NCBI GenBank assembly: GCA_947503625.1
Contig: CANNEK010000004.1
Span: 1 to 64,000 of the forward strand
Reading direction: 5' to 3'
DNA from: an uncultured Kordiimonas sp.
Lineage (GTDB): Bacteria > Pseudomonadota > Alphaproteobacteria > Sphingomonadales > Kordiimonadaceae
Length of the DNA: 64,000 nt
Numbering within the stretch: position 1 is the stretch's first letter; each line of letters starts with the position of its first letter. This document shows positions 16,044 through 23,689 of the stretch, in pieces. A model generated the notes under the pieces. The model made no database searches. It was not told where the DNA came from and was given only the letters and a program-made list of their open reading frames with translations. Made by a program: the position numbers and the translations under genes.

Positions 16044-17192
16044 TTGGAAGGCACAGCGTTAAGTTTGGATCAGTCGCCGCGGATTAGCAGTATTGAAACA
16101 GCTATTCTAGATGTACCGTTTGTGCGGTTGCAGCAGTTTGCGCGTTTCGAATCACGCGTGCAAAGCACTGTGCTCATCAGAATCAGAACTGACGGCGAGC
16201 ATGAAGGTGTGGGAGAAGTCGTAACACCCTGTGGCCCATGGTGGAGTGGCGATAGTGTCGAAGCCGTAAAAAGCATCATTGACCTGTATTTTGCTCGCGA
16301 ACTGATTGGTGCAGACCCTCTAAAGTCGTGCGATCTTCTGTGCAAACTGGATAAAGTTGCTCGTGGCAATGCCTTCGCTAAGGCCGGAATCGAGATGGCT
16401 TTGCTTGACCTGGCGGGCAAAATTTATCAAATGCCAGTTTATGATTTGCTCGGTGGCAAAGTTCGGGATGCTCTGCCGGTTGCATGGCCTATAGCAAGCG
16501 GTAACCTTGAACAAGACAAAGCGGAAATGCACAAGATGGTGCAACAATCTCTTGCCAGATCGTTTAAGGTTAAGATGGGCATGATGCCAATTGTGGATGA
16601 CCTGTCGCGGGTTGAACAATTGTGCGATGAGGCGGCACGCCTGGGTGCTTCAATCAGGGTGGACCCCAATGAGGCCTGGACAGAAGTTGACGCGCGACGT
16701 GCGTTGCCGGTTTTAGCTGAACTTGGCGTGGAGATGGTAGAGCAGCCACTGGCAAGATGGAACCTGAAGGCTATGGCTCGTCTCAATAGCTCCTCAGCGG
16801 TAGCTCTTATGTTGGATGAGAGCATATGTACGACGCAGGAGATGTTTGAGGCTGCGGCGCTTGGCTCCGGAAGCATGGTCTCGTTGAAGCTGATGAAGTC
16901 AGGTGGCCTGAGGCGCTCGCAGGCCGTAGCACACATCGCGGAAGCGGCTGGTATATCGCTCTATATGGGTACATTTCTTGAGACATCAGTTGGAACCGCA
17001 GCCAGCCTCCATTTTGCGGCCACTTTGCAGAGTTTGCCATTGGGCGGCGAAACAATTGGGCCGCTTCTGATGGCGGACGATATAGTGACGTGCCCGATTA
17101 CATACCGGGACGGCTGTGCCCATTTGCCGGATGGTGTTGGACTTGGTGTCACTGTGGACGAAGAAAAAGTCACCGAATTCAAGCGACGCTGA
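16044..17192 (+). CDS. tfdD: Chloromuconate cycloisomerase (tfdD-like)
   Basis: Enolase-superfamily muconate cycloisomerase, about 382 aa, that lactonises (halo)muconate; with halomuconates, halide is lost to give dienelactone. The catalytic Lys pair is in FKVKMG (about residue 176). Metal ligands are in VDPNEAW, VEQPL and MLDESI, and the general base is in SLKLMKSGG. The start is a TTG with AAGGAA 8 nt upstream; no better ATG exists. It is divergent from tfdR, so it is split from the rest of the pathway operon, yet it shares the LysR box. An ordinary muconate cycloisomerase activity is possible, but the dienelactone hydrolase and maleylacetate reductase argue for halo-substrates. Confidence 0.87.
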   Translation: MEGTALSLDQSPRISSIETAILDVPFVRLQQFARFESRVQSTVLIRIRTDGEHEGVGEVVTPCGPWWSGDSVEAVKSIIDLYFARELIGADPLKSCDLLCKLDKVARGNAFAKAGIEMALLDLAGKIYQMPVYDLLGGKVRDALPVAWPIASGNLEQDKAEMHKMVQQSLARSFKVKMGMMPIVDDLSRVEQLCDEAARLGASIRVDPNEAWTEVDARRALPVLAELGVEMVEQPLARWNLKAMARLNSSSAVALMLDESICTTQEMFEAAALGSGSMVSLKLMKSGGLRRSQAVAHIAEAAGISLYMGTFLETSVGTAASLHFAATLQSLPLGGETIGPLLMADDIVTCPITYRDGCAHLPDGVGLGVTVDEEKVTEFKRR

Positions 17193-17217
17193 TAGTAACA
17201 GACTCAAGAAAATATAC

Positions 17218-17232
17218 ATACGAAATAGGTAT
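17218..17232 (+). promoter_or_regulatory. LysR box upstream of the TonB receptor, distal
   Basis: ATACGAAATAGGTAT fits ATAC-N7-GTAT and lies 25 bp after the tfdD stop. A near copy lies at 17394-17408. Together they make the 17193-17537 gap a promoter region without a gene. Confidence 0.62.
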
Positions 17233-17393
17233 TGTAGTTAAATAATACATACCACTATGGGTGTACAGTCGCGAGCATTCGCGCTGCATGACTGAACTAC
17301 GTTCGTTCAGTCTTTTTCTGTCAAAAATTCATTATTTTTGCGCCTAATAGTAACATTTTCCATTCGATGGTGTGACTGATACCAGATATGGCA

Positions 17394-17408
17394 ATACGAA
17401 TTAGGTAT
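17394..17408 (+). promoter_or_regulatory. LysR box upstream of the TonB receptor, proximal
   Basis: ATACGAATTAGGTAT differs from the distal site at one position and fits ATAC-N7-GTAT. It lies 129 bp before the receptor start at 17538. Its presence inside an upstream in-frame extension is a further reason to place the start at 17538. Confidence 0.65.
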
Positions 17409-17537
17409 AATATATCGGACTACAAAGTATTAGACCGTATGGTAATGGGTCTTTATCTTTTTCTTCAGAGAGTGAGGGCAATTGACTTGGGTCTTGGCGG
17501 GTTTGCTGAGCCGGTCAACCGCACGTGGGAGAGAGAC

Positions 17538-19841
17538 ATGACGACAAAAAAACGTACCGACGCGAGGACGGCCAGTCTTCGTTGTCTGGCAAGTGGCGCT
17601 TCGATGATTGCATTAGCCAATGGTGCTTTCACGGCTGCCTCGGCGCAGCAGGAAGCACAATCCGGCGATGTCCAGATTGAAGAAATTACGGTATCTGCCA
17701 CGCGCCGGGTTGAAAGCATTCAGGATGTGCCCGTTTCGGTTGCTACTGTATCGGCGGAAACGATCTCTAAAACCGGCGTGATCGATATGGCGGAGCTTTC
17801 GCGCTACATCCCCAATTTCGAGTTTTCAGACGCCAGTATTTTGCCTAACCTTTATGTGCGGGGTATTGGGTCAGGTACCACCCACTCGATTGAACAATCC
17901 GTGGGTCGTTTTATCGATGACGTTTATATCGGCCGCGCTGCAATCAACCTGCACCCGCTGCTTGATGTGGCTTCGGTGGAGGTCTTGCGAGGCCCACAGG
18001 GAACGCTGTTTGGCAAAAACACCCTCGCAGGAGCCATGATTGTCAACACTGCCAATCCAACCCGTGAGTTTGAGGCGGGATTAACCGGCAGCTATAGCGA
18101 TTTCAGCACCACAGGTGGCATTCTTGGGTTTGAAGGATTTCTCTCCGGCCCCCTGAGCGATACGGTCAGCGCCCGCGCGGCTTTCATTTACAAGGATCGC
18201 GACGGTTTTATTGAAAATAACGCACCCGGACCCGATGGCGGCACGCGAGAGGATTTTGGTGGCCGATTGAAAATTCGCTGGGACGCGGGCGACTATACAA
18301 CAGTCGACTTGAAAGCCGAATATATGACCTACACCGAAGAGGGTCAAACCCCCTCTGAAGTGGTGGCGTCCGGGCCTCCAATACAAGCGTTTCAGGCGTT
18401 TAACCCTGAATTCACATTTGAACGCGATTGGGTCAGTCACATTGACTGTACAGCTGAAATTGAGGGTACCACCTTTTGCCCCGATCGCGATCAGGACAGC
18501 GTCAACCTAACCCTGAATGCGGCGCATGAGTTTGAGGGCGCAGGTGAACTGAGGGTTATCAGCGCCTATCAGCAATATGATTATGTGCATCGATTTGTTG
18601 CTGTAGATGGCGGCGTTGCGGGCGGTGCTTTCCGGGCGACACGAGACGAGGAATTCGACGGCTTCACACAGGAGATCCGCTTCACCTCGGAAGAGTTTGA
18701 CAGATTTGATTATATCGTTGGCGCATTCTATGAAAACAGCAGCGTGACACGGCTTCAAAATGATGACACGAATGTGCCGGCATTCCTGGGCGGTGGCCCG
18801 CCAGCGAACACTTTAAACGAGGACTGGTCACAAGACACGGAAACCATTGCTGTGTTTGGCCAGACACGTATTCGGTTTGCCGATAAATGGTCAGCTATTT
18901 TAGGCGGTCGCTGGTCTTACGAAGAAAAAGAGTTCGACTTTTTCAGCCGAACAGTTGCCTACAACGGCAACCCCAATACAGACCCCATTCTGCCTGGAAC
19001 TGCAGAAGATATCTTCTCATTAAGCCGCAGCGAAGATCGGTTTACGCCGTCCTTCACGCTTCGTTATGAAGCCAACGACGACCTGATGCTGTTCGCATCC
19101 ATTTCGCAGGGTCACAAAACCGGCGGTTTCAGTGACCGGCCACAGGATGATCAGGATTTTGATGAAGAAGTGAATACTGCTTACGAAATCGGGATTAAGG
19201 GTAATTTCCTCGATGGACGCCTGCAAGCGAACCTCGCCTTTTACAGAATGGAGCTCGACGACCTGCAGGTTGCACGCGCACTGCCCGGGCCAACGGTCAC
19301 CTTCGAAGTCCAGAATGCGGCAGAAGCTGTCAGTCAGGGATTCGAGTTCGACGCCACCTATTTTATAGATGACAATTGGACCATTGGCGGCAACTTTGCT
19401 TATACTGACGCCACCTATGACGATTTCCCCGGCGCGCAAGCCACCTGTCCTGAAGTGGGCGGTTTTATTGAAAACGGCCTTTGCAACTTCCGGGGTATTC
19501 CACTTATTTTTGCGCCTGAATTCAAAGGGGCTGTATTTGCTGAGTATCAATCCGGGCCAATCATTGGTGATTGGACCATGAGTGCGCGGGCAGACGCCAA
19601 TTACTCCGGCAAATACTATACCGAGCTGGCATATTTCGAGAATCTCTCGCAAGACGACTATGTTTTGCTGAACGCCAGCGTTCAGTTCGCCTCGCCAGAT
19701 GGTCAATATGCAATCTCACTCATCGGCAAAAACCTGACTGACCAACATGTCTTGGCCTGGGGGTTGGAAGCCGGACCAAGCCAGTTTGTAGCACCAAACC
19801 CGCCGCGAGAAATTGGTATACGAGCAAGCTATCGCTACTAG
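17538..19841 (+). CDS. TonB-dependent outer-membrane receptor of the halocatechol regulon
   Basis: Outer-membrane TonB-dependent receptor, 767 aa. The start is the ATG after GGGAGAGAGAC; the in-frame extension to 17388 covers a LysR box. A signal peptide ends near AASAQ. A TonB box-like EEITVSATRR and plug domain follow (ESIQDVPVSVATVSAETI, then VEVLRGPQGTLFGKNTLAG). The rest is a 22-strand-type barrel closing with an aromatic residue (GIRASYRY). The ligand is not readable. Placement next to tfdD and two LysR boxes suggest import of an aromatic substrate rather than iron. Confidence 0.92.
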   Translation: MTTKKRTDARTASLRCLASGASMIALANGAFTAASAQQEAQSGDVQIEEITVSATRRVESIQDVPVSVATVSAETISKTGVIDMAELSRYIPNFEFSDASILPNLYVRGIGSGTTHSIEQSVGRFIDDVYIGRAAINLHPLLDVASVEVLRGPQGTLFGKNTLAGAMIVNTANPTREFEAGLTGSYSDFSTTGGILGFEGFLSGPLSDTVSARAAFIYKDRDGFIENNAPGPDGGTREDFGGRLKIRWDAGDYTTVDLKAEYMTYTEEGQTPSEVVASGPPIQAFQAFNPEFTFERDWVSHIDCTAEIEGTTFCPDRDQDSVNLTLNAAHEFEGAGELRVISAYQQYDYVHRFVAVDGGVAGGAFRATRDEEFDGFTQEIRFTSEEFDRFDYIVGAFYENSSVTRLQNDDTNVPAFLGGGPPANTLNEDWSQDTETIAVFGQTRIRFADKWSAILGGRWSYEEKEFDFFSRTVAYNGNPNTDPILPGTAEDIFSLSRSEDRFTPSFTLRYEANDDLMLFASISQGHKTGGFSDRPQDDQDFDEEVNTAYEIGIKGNFLDGRLQANLAFYRMELDDLQVARALPGPTVTFEVQNAAEAVSQGFEFDATYFIDDNWTIGGNFAYTDATYDDFPGAQATCPEVGGFIENGLCNFRGIPLIFAPEFKGAVFAEYQSGPIIGDWTMSARADANYSGKYYTELAYFENLSQDDYVLLNASVQFASPDGQYAISLIGKNLTDQHVLAWGLEAGPSQFVAPNPPREIGIRASYRY

Positions 19842-19868
19842 AGTCCTGCGGATATCAAGTTCATAAGG

Positions 19869-19893
19869 GGAGGCTGGTTCGGCCTCCTTTTTT
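19869..19893 (+). terminator. Terminator of the TonB receptor gene
   Basis: GGAGGC (19869-19874) pairs with GCCTCC (19882-19887) and six T residues follow (19888-19893), 28 nt past the receptor stop. Confidence 0.85.
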
Positions 19894-19898
19894 ATAGG

Positions 19899-20025
19899 AT
19901 GGTTGCCTGCGATATAGAGTCACGCAGTTTGAACTGGGTAGTTGTATTGAAACCTGCCGTTCGGGCTAAGAGCTATAACACGCAGGCTAACGGGCGTGCG
20001 TTAGTCCAACAGTGGTAAATCCAAT
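19899..20025 (+). repeat. tRNA-Met-derived dispersed repeat, copy C
   Basis: The third copy of the family, the most decayed in the anticodon part. It begins with ATGGTTGC, matches copy B through 19938-19964 at 26 of 27 positions, and ends in AAATCCAATAAAAAAAC, like the end of copy B. It has inner hairpin sequence (GCAGGCTAACGGGCGTGC). As with copies A and B it sits between convergent genes (the TonB receptor and the racemase-like gene). Confidence 0.55.
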
Positions 20026-20109
20026 AAAAAAACAACTCAATTTGCGAGGCAAACTCATCAGACCTATTGGGGGAAAGTCGTATGACTGGTGGCTTGCTTG
20101 CATGGCGGG

Positions 20110-21174
20110 CTACTTTTCAGTTCTCTTTTCAAAAAGACTGGGCTGTTTCGGTCGCTTCAATTCTGCGTTCCGGTATCTGGGGGACGGGGCAGGTTGCGTA
20201 ATGCCATCAACGGCAATAAATGCTTTTCGGGCAGAGTTCTGAGGGTGACGGCACACCTGTTCGGTGGACAGCACAGGTGCGAAGCATGCGTCAGTCCCCT
20301 CCAAAAGCGCACGCCATTCATTTTGCGTTTTGGTCCGAAATATATCGGTGAAAAGATTGGAGAGCCGGGGCCAGTGCTGTTTGTTCAGATGATCTTCAAT
20401 CGACGGGTCATCACCCAAGCCCAGATTCTCCATCAGAATCCTGAAAAAACCAGGCTCCAGTGCGCCGACTGCGATGTATGCACCGTCCGAGGTTTCGTAT
20501 GTGTCATAAAATGGCGCCCCGGAGTCCAGCAGGTTAACACCTCTTTGCGGTTCCCAGCCGTGCGTGTCCTGGAAGCCCCAAACGGTGCTCATCAGCAGGG
20601 AACTACCCTCCGACATCGAGCAATCGATAACATCCCCCTGGCCAGTTTTTTCGGCTTTCAGCATGGCCGCTGTCATGGCAAATACAAGCATCATCGCGCC
20701 GCCTCCAAAGTCTCCCACCGTGTTAACCGGGGGGGTTGGCTTTTCGCCAACTCGTCCAAACGCATGCAGTGCGCCTGAGATCGAAATATAGTTGATATCG
20801 TGTCCAGCTGTGTGAGCGACCGGGCCGGTTTGGCCCCAGCCTGTCATCCGGCCGATTACCAGTCTTGGTGTCCTGTCCAGCAGGACATCGGGTGCCAGGT
20901 CAAGACGCTCAAGTACGCCAGGTCTGAACGCCTCGATCAGGCCGTCGGCAGACTCAATGAGTTCAAGGACCCGTGCGTGATCTTTTTTATTTTTGAGATC
21001 TGCAGCAACGGTAAGGCGGGACCGGTTTACCGGGTCCCGCGGATTGAGCGGCATGTCGGGTCGATGAACAGTAATAACTTCTGCACCATGATCGGCAAAC
21101 ATCATGCCGGCAAACGGCCCGGGCCCGATGCCGGCCAGTTCAATTATGCGTGTCCCTTCCAGTGGTCCCGGCAT
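20110..21174 (-). CDS. Alpha-methylacyl-CoA racemase-like class III CoA-transferase family protein
   Basis: CaiB/BaiF-family protein, 354 aa, closest in motif to alpha-methylacyl-CoA racemase, which epimerises 2-methylacyl-CoAs. The N-terminus is GPLEGTRIIELAGIGPGPFA. The putative catalytic pair is His125 (AGHDINYIS) and Asp155 (VGDFGGGAM), with Glu240 in GALEPGFF; these sit at nearly the same positions as His126, Asp156 and Glu241 of the mycobacterial enzyme. It lacks the catalytic Asp context of formyl-CoA transferases. It is followed upstream by a remnant acyl-CoA synthetase on the same strand. Its substrate is unknown; a branched side chain is an inference. Confidence 0.85.
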   Translation of the reverse strand: MPGPLEGTRIIELAGIGPGPFAGMMFADHGAEVITVHRPDMPLNPRDPVNRSRLTVAADLKNKKDHARVLELIESADGLIEAFRPGVLERLDLAPDVLLDRTPRLVIGRMTGWGQTGPVAHTAGHDINYISISGALHAFGRVGEKPTPPVNTVGDFGGGAMMLVFAMTAAMLKAEKTGQGDVIDCSMSEGSSLLMSTVWGFQDTHGWEPQRGVNLLDSGAPFYDTYETSDGAYIAVGALEPGFFRILMENLGLGDDPSIEDHLNKQHWPRLSNLFTDIFRTKTQNEWRALLEGTDACFAPVLSTEQVCRHPQNSARKAFIAVDGITQPAPSPRYRNAELKRPKQPSLFEKRTEK

Positions 21175-21193
21175 GGCTTTATCTCATTTAATG

Positions 21194-21508
21194 TTAAACG
21201 TTTTGTTTTCTGCTAGCTGGCGCACCCGACCCCGTGTGTGGCTTTTCCTGTTTTAACCGGGCACGCAATTCGAATTTTTGTATTTTTCCGATGGATGTTT
21301 TTGGCAGGATTTCGAACCTTGTAGAGGTTGGGCGTTTAAAATGAGCAAGGTGGTTGCGGCTGAATTCAATCAGGTCCTGCTCTGAAATGGTGTGCGCTTC
21401 GGGAAATGCATTGGATGCACGGCGGATAAACGATGTGGGGGACAGGGGGGCGTAGTCGGCTTCGCACTTGTCAAGATTCACGTCATACTTGCTGATAGAC
21501 TGACGCAT
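21194..21508 (-). pseudogene. Internally deleted acyl-CoA synthetase remnant
   Basis: The 104-aa reading frame joins two distant parts of an AMP-forming acyl-CoA synthetase. Residues 1-41 (LDKCEADYAPLSPTSFIRRA) look like the N-terminus. Residues 42-92 (DLIEFSRNHLAHFKRP, then LPKTSIGKIQKFELRARL) are the extreme C-terminal lid with the catalytic Lys. The roughly 430 residues of adenylation core between them are missing, although the frame stays open. It is too short to activate an acid and is best read as an in-frame deletion product. It precedes the racemase-like gene by 20 nt on the same strand. An intact ligase lies at 23690-25309. Confidence 0.75.
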
Positions 21509-21688
21509 TCAATCCCCTCCTTGTTGCGGCTTAATTAATCACGCCATCAAAGTGTTACAATGCCAAAGGTTCGTGGCTGATTTTGTATAGTCGGTCTCTG
21601 TCACGGCATTCTCTGTTCTTTGACCTAACCTGACTAACCGTGTACAAGATTGACAAAATATACTCAACAGTAGATTTTAATTGAAATA

Positions 21689-21702
21689 GTATATTTTTAT
21701 AC
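21689..21702. promoter_or_regulatory. Candidate TetR operator upstream of the Fe-ADH/TetR/ligase genes
   Basis: GTATA-TTTT-TATAC is an inverted repeat 42 bp before the alcohol dehydrogenase start. Its minus-strand GTATAAAAATAT occurs again at 25366-25377 before the TonB receptor gene of the same cluster. The AT-rich composition makes chance likely enough that this stays tentative. Confidence 0.35.
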
Positions 21703-21743
21703 ATATGGTAAGATGGTTTTGTTGATTCCGAGGGAGGGAAGAC

Positions 21744-22928
21744 ATGAGCGGAGCTTACCGGATGCTTCTCACATCTACCGAACAAGTGCTGTTCGGGCGA
21801 CGCGCAGCAGACTGTGTAAAAGAGTTGGTTGAACAACACGGTTATAAGCGCGTGATGCTTTTGGCGAGCAAATCGCTGCGGGACAATACGTCGGAAATTT
21901 CGAATATTGAAAAGGCGCTGGGCGGCAGTCTTGCTCTAACGGTGGATGGCATTCAACCGCACGCACCGCGCGCATGTGTTGTGCGTGTCGCGGATGCTGT
22001 CAGGGCATGTAATGCGGATTTGATTTTAACCGTCGGTGGCGGGTCAGTGACCGATGCCGGGAAAATTGCAGCCCTGCTGACCAAGCATAAAGTAACAGCG
22101 TCGGATCAAATGGAAGCCTTGCGCATCACGATGACCGATGACGGTGCGATGGTGAACCCGCTGGCGGGTAAACAGGACGCGGGCCCCACCATACCTATCA
22201 TTTGTATCCCGACAACACTTTCGGGGGGCGAGTTCAACCCGCTTTCTGGCGCAACAGATGAAGAGACCGGCCATAAGCAGGCATATGAACATCGCGATAT
22301 GGCGCCGAAGGCTGTCATCCTGGACCCGGCGATAACCGTTCACACGCCCAATTGGCTGTGGTTGTCGACCGGTGTGAGGTCTGTTGACCATTGTGTTGAA
22401 ACGCTCGCGTCTCACTTGTCTAATGATTATGCCGACGGCGTGGCCGCAAACGCCCTGGGTATGCTGGCGAAAGGACTGGTTCGAGTGAAAGAGGACCCAC
22501 GGGACATGGACGCCCGTCTGATGTGCCAAATGGGTGCGTGGCAATCGATGATACCAATTGTTGGGGGAGTGCCCATGGGGGCAAGTCATGCAATTGGGCA
22601 CATATTAGGCGGTGCATGTGATGTGCCCCATGGTTACACCTCCTGTGTAATGTCGCCGTATGTGCTGGAGTGGAATATATCTCACAACGCCAATCGACAG
22701 GAGCGGATCCGCGAGTCGCTGGCAGCGGGGGATAAAACGGCTTCTCAGGCGCTGGATGAATTGATTGGTTGCCTTGGCATGCCCCGCACGCTTGAAGAAG
22801 TGGGTGTTGGCGTCGATAAATTTGATATGGTTGCCGAACTGACACTGGAAGATATTTGGGGACGCACGAACCCCAGGCCAATTGAAGGTGCGGCAAGCGT
22901 CAAAGAAATCCTTAATATGGCTGTATAG
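21744..22928 (+). CDS. Iron-containing alcohol dehydrogenase
   Basis: Group III metal-dependent dehydrogenase, 394 aa, NAD(P)-linked and cytoplasmic. The nucleotide loop is TVGGGSVTDAGK. Metal ligands are expected in VRSVDHCVE and the His-rich ASHAIGHILGGACDVPHG. The overall pattern is closer to the maleylacetate reductase-like branch of the family than to 1,2-propanediol or butanol dehydrogenases, but it differs clearly from tfdF at 10504-11565. GGGAGGGAAG precedes the ATG. It begins a plus-strand series with TetR (5-nt gap) and an acyl-CoA ligase. Its substrate is unknown. Confidence 0.85.
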   Translation: MSGAYRMLLTSTEQVLFGRRAADCVKELVEQHGYKRVMLLASKSLRDNTSEISNIEKALGGSLALTVDGIQPHAPRACVVRVADAVRACNADLILTVGGGSVTDAGKIAALLTKHKVTASDQMEALRITMTDDGAMVNPLAGKQDAGPTIPIICIPTTLSGGEFNPLSGATDEETGHKQAYEHRDMAPKAVILDPAITVHTPNWLWLSTGVRSVDHCVETLASHLSNDYADGVAANALGMLAKGLVRVKEDPRDMDARLMCQMGAWQSMIPIVGGVPMGASHAIGHILGGACDVPHGYTSCVMSPYVLEWNISHNANRQERIRESLAAGDKTASQALDELIGCLGMPRTLEEVGVGVDKFDMVAELTLEDIWGRTNPRPIEGAASVKEILNMAV

Positions 22929-22933
22929 AAAAC

Positions 22934-23626
22934 ATGAGTTTAAAACTGGACAGTACGGGCAACACTGCTGCTGATCATGACGGCAGCGTGAAAAGCATCA
23001 AACGCCACCTGAAAAAAGAATTGCTCACGTTGAAGCGCAACAGAATTCTGGAGGAGGCGACAGAGCTGTTTTTTGATCAGGGATACAGCGGTACAACGGT
23101 GGACGAGATTGCTGCCCGACTGCAGGTAACAAAGCCGTTTATCTATAGCTACTTTAAAAATAAAGAGGCGATCCTGGCGGCAATTTGTGAGACAGGCATC
23201 AGCGAAGCGCTGGATGTGTTGCGGGCAGTTTTGGCGGCGAAAGGCTCGTATCGTGATCAACTCATTCAAACTCTATGGCAAGTGGGTGACATGGTCATAG
23301 TGCGCCAACCGTGCGTCGTGATTTATACGCGAGAAATGAAAAAGCTGAATCCCGATGACGCACAACGTATCCTCAGCAAACGCTCTGAGTTTGATCAGCG
23401 TATAGCGAAGCTTATCGATGACGGCGTGAAAGCCGGTGAGTTTGCCGCCGGACCGCATGCAATGGACGCCATCTGGATTGGCGGTCTCATCAGCTGGTTG
23501 CCTGTATGGTACTCGGCGTCAGGCAAACTATCCAAAAAGGACGTTTTGTTTGGGCTCGTGGAAGCCGGTTTGAAACTTATCGGCGCAGGCCAGCTGACAG
23601 ATTTGGAAAAGGCCGGCCTGAATTAA
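22934..23626 (+). CDS. TetR-family transcription regulator
   Basis: TetR-type regulator, 230 aa. The helix-turn-helix covers about residues 38-85: LFFDQGYSGTTVDEIAARL, then VTKPFIYSYFKNKEAILAA. The remainder is a variable ligand-binding domain of the AcrR-like size. It follows the alcohol dehydrogenase by 5 nt and precedes the acyl-CoA ligase by 63 nt, so it is probably co-transcribed and self-regulating. Regulators of this type in acyl-CoA clusters often sense the CoA ester; here that is inference. Candidate operators are the repeats at 21689 and 25366. Confidence 0.88.
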   Translation: MSLKLDSTGNTAADHDGSVKSIKRHLKKELLTLKRNRILEEATELFFDQGYSGTTVDEIAARLQVTKPFIYSYFKNKEAILAAICETGISEALDVLRAVLAAKGSYRDQLIQTLWQVGDMVIVRQPCVVIYTREMKKLNPDDAQRILSKRSEFDQRIAKLIDDGVKAGEFAAGPHAMDAIWIGGLISWLPVWYSASGKLSKKDVLFGLVEAGLKLIGAGQLTDLEKAGLN

Positions 23627-23689
23627 ATACCGGTGACATTCAGGGTCGCCTTAAACACGGGCTTCCAATATTGGGGAGCGGAGGGAAGA

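Noticed and set aside
17388-17537. A 50-residue N-terminal extension of the TonB receptor
   Set aside because: It covers a LysR box, has no ribosome site, and a normal signal peptide starts at 17538 after GGGAGAGAG.
21744-22928. A second maleylacetate reductase
   Set aside because: It belongs to the same superfamily but lacks close similarity to the tfdF-like enzyme, and there are no ring-cleavage genes next to it.
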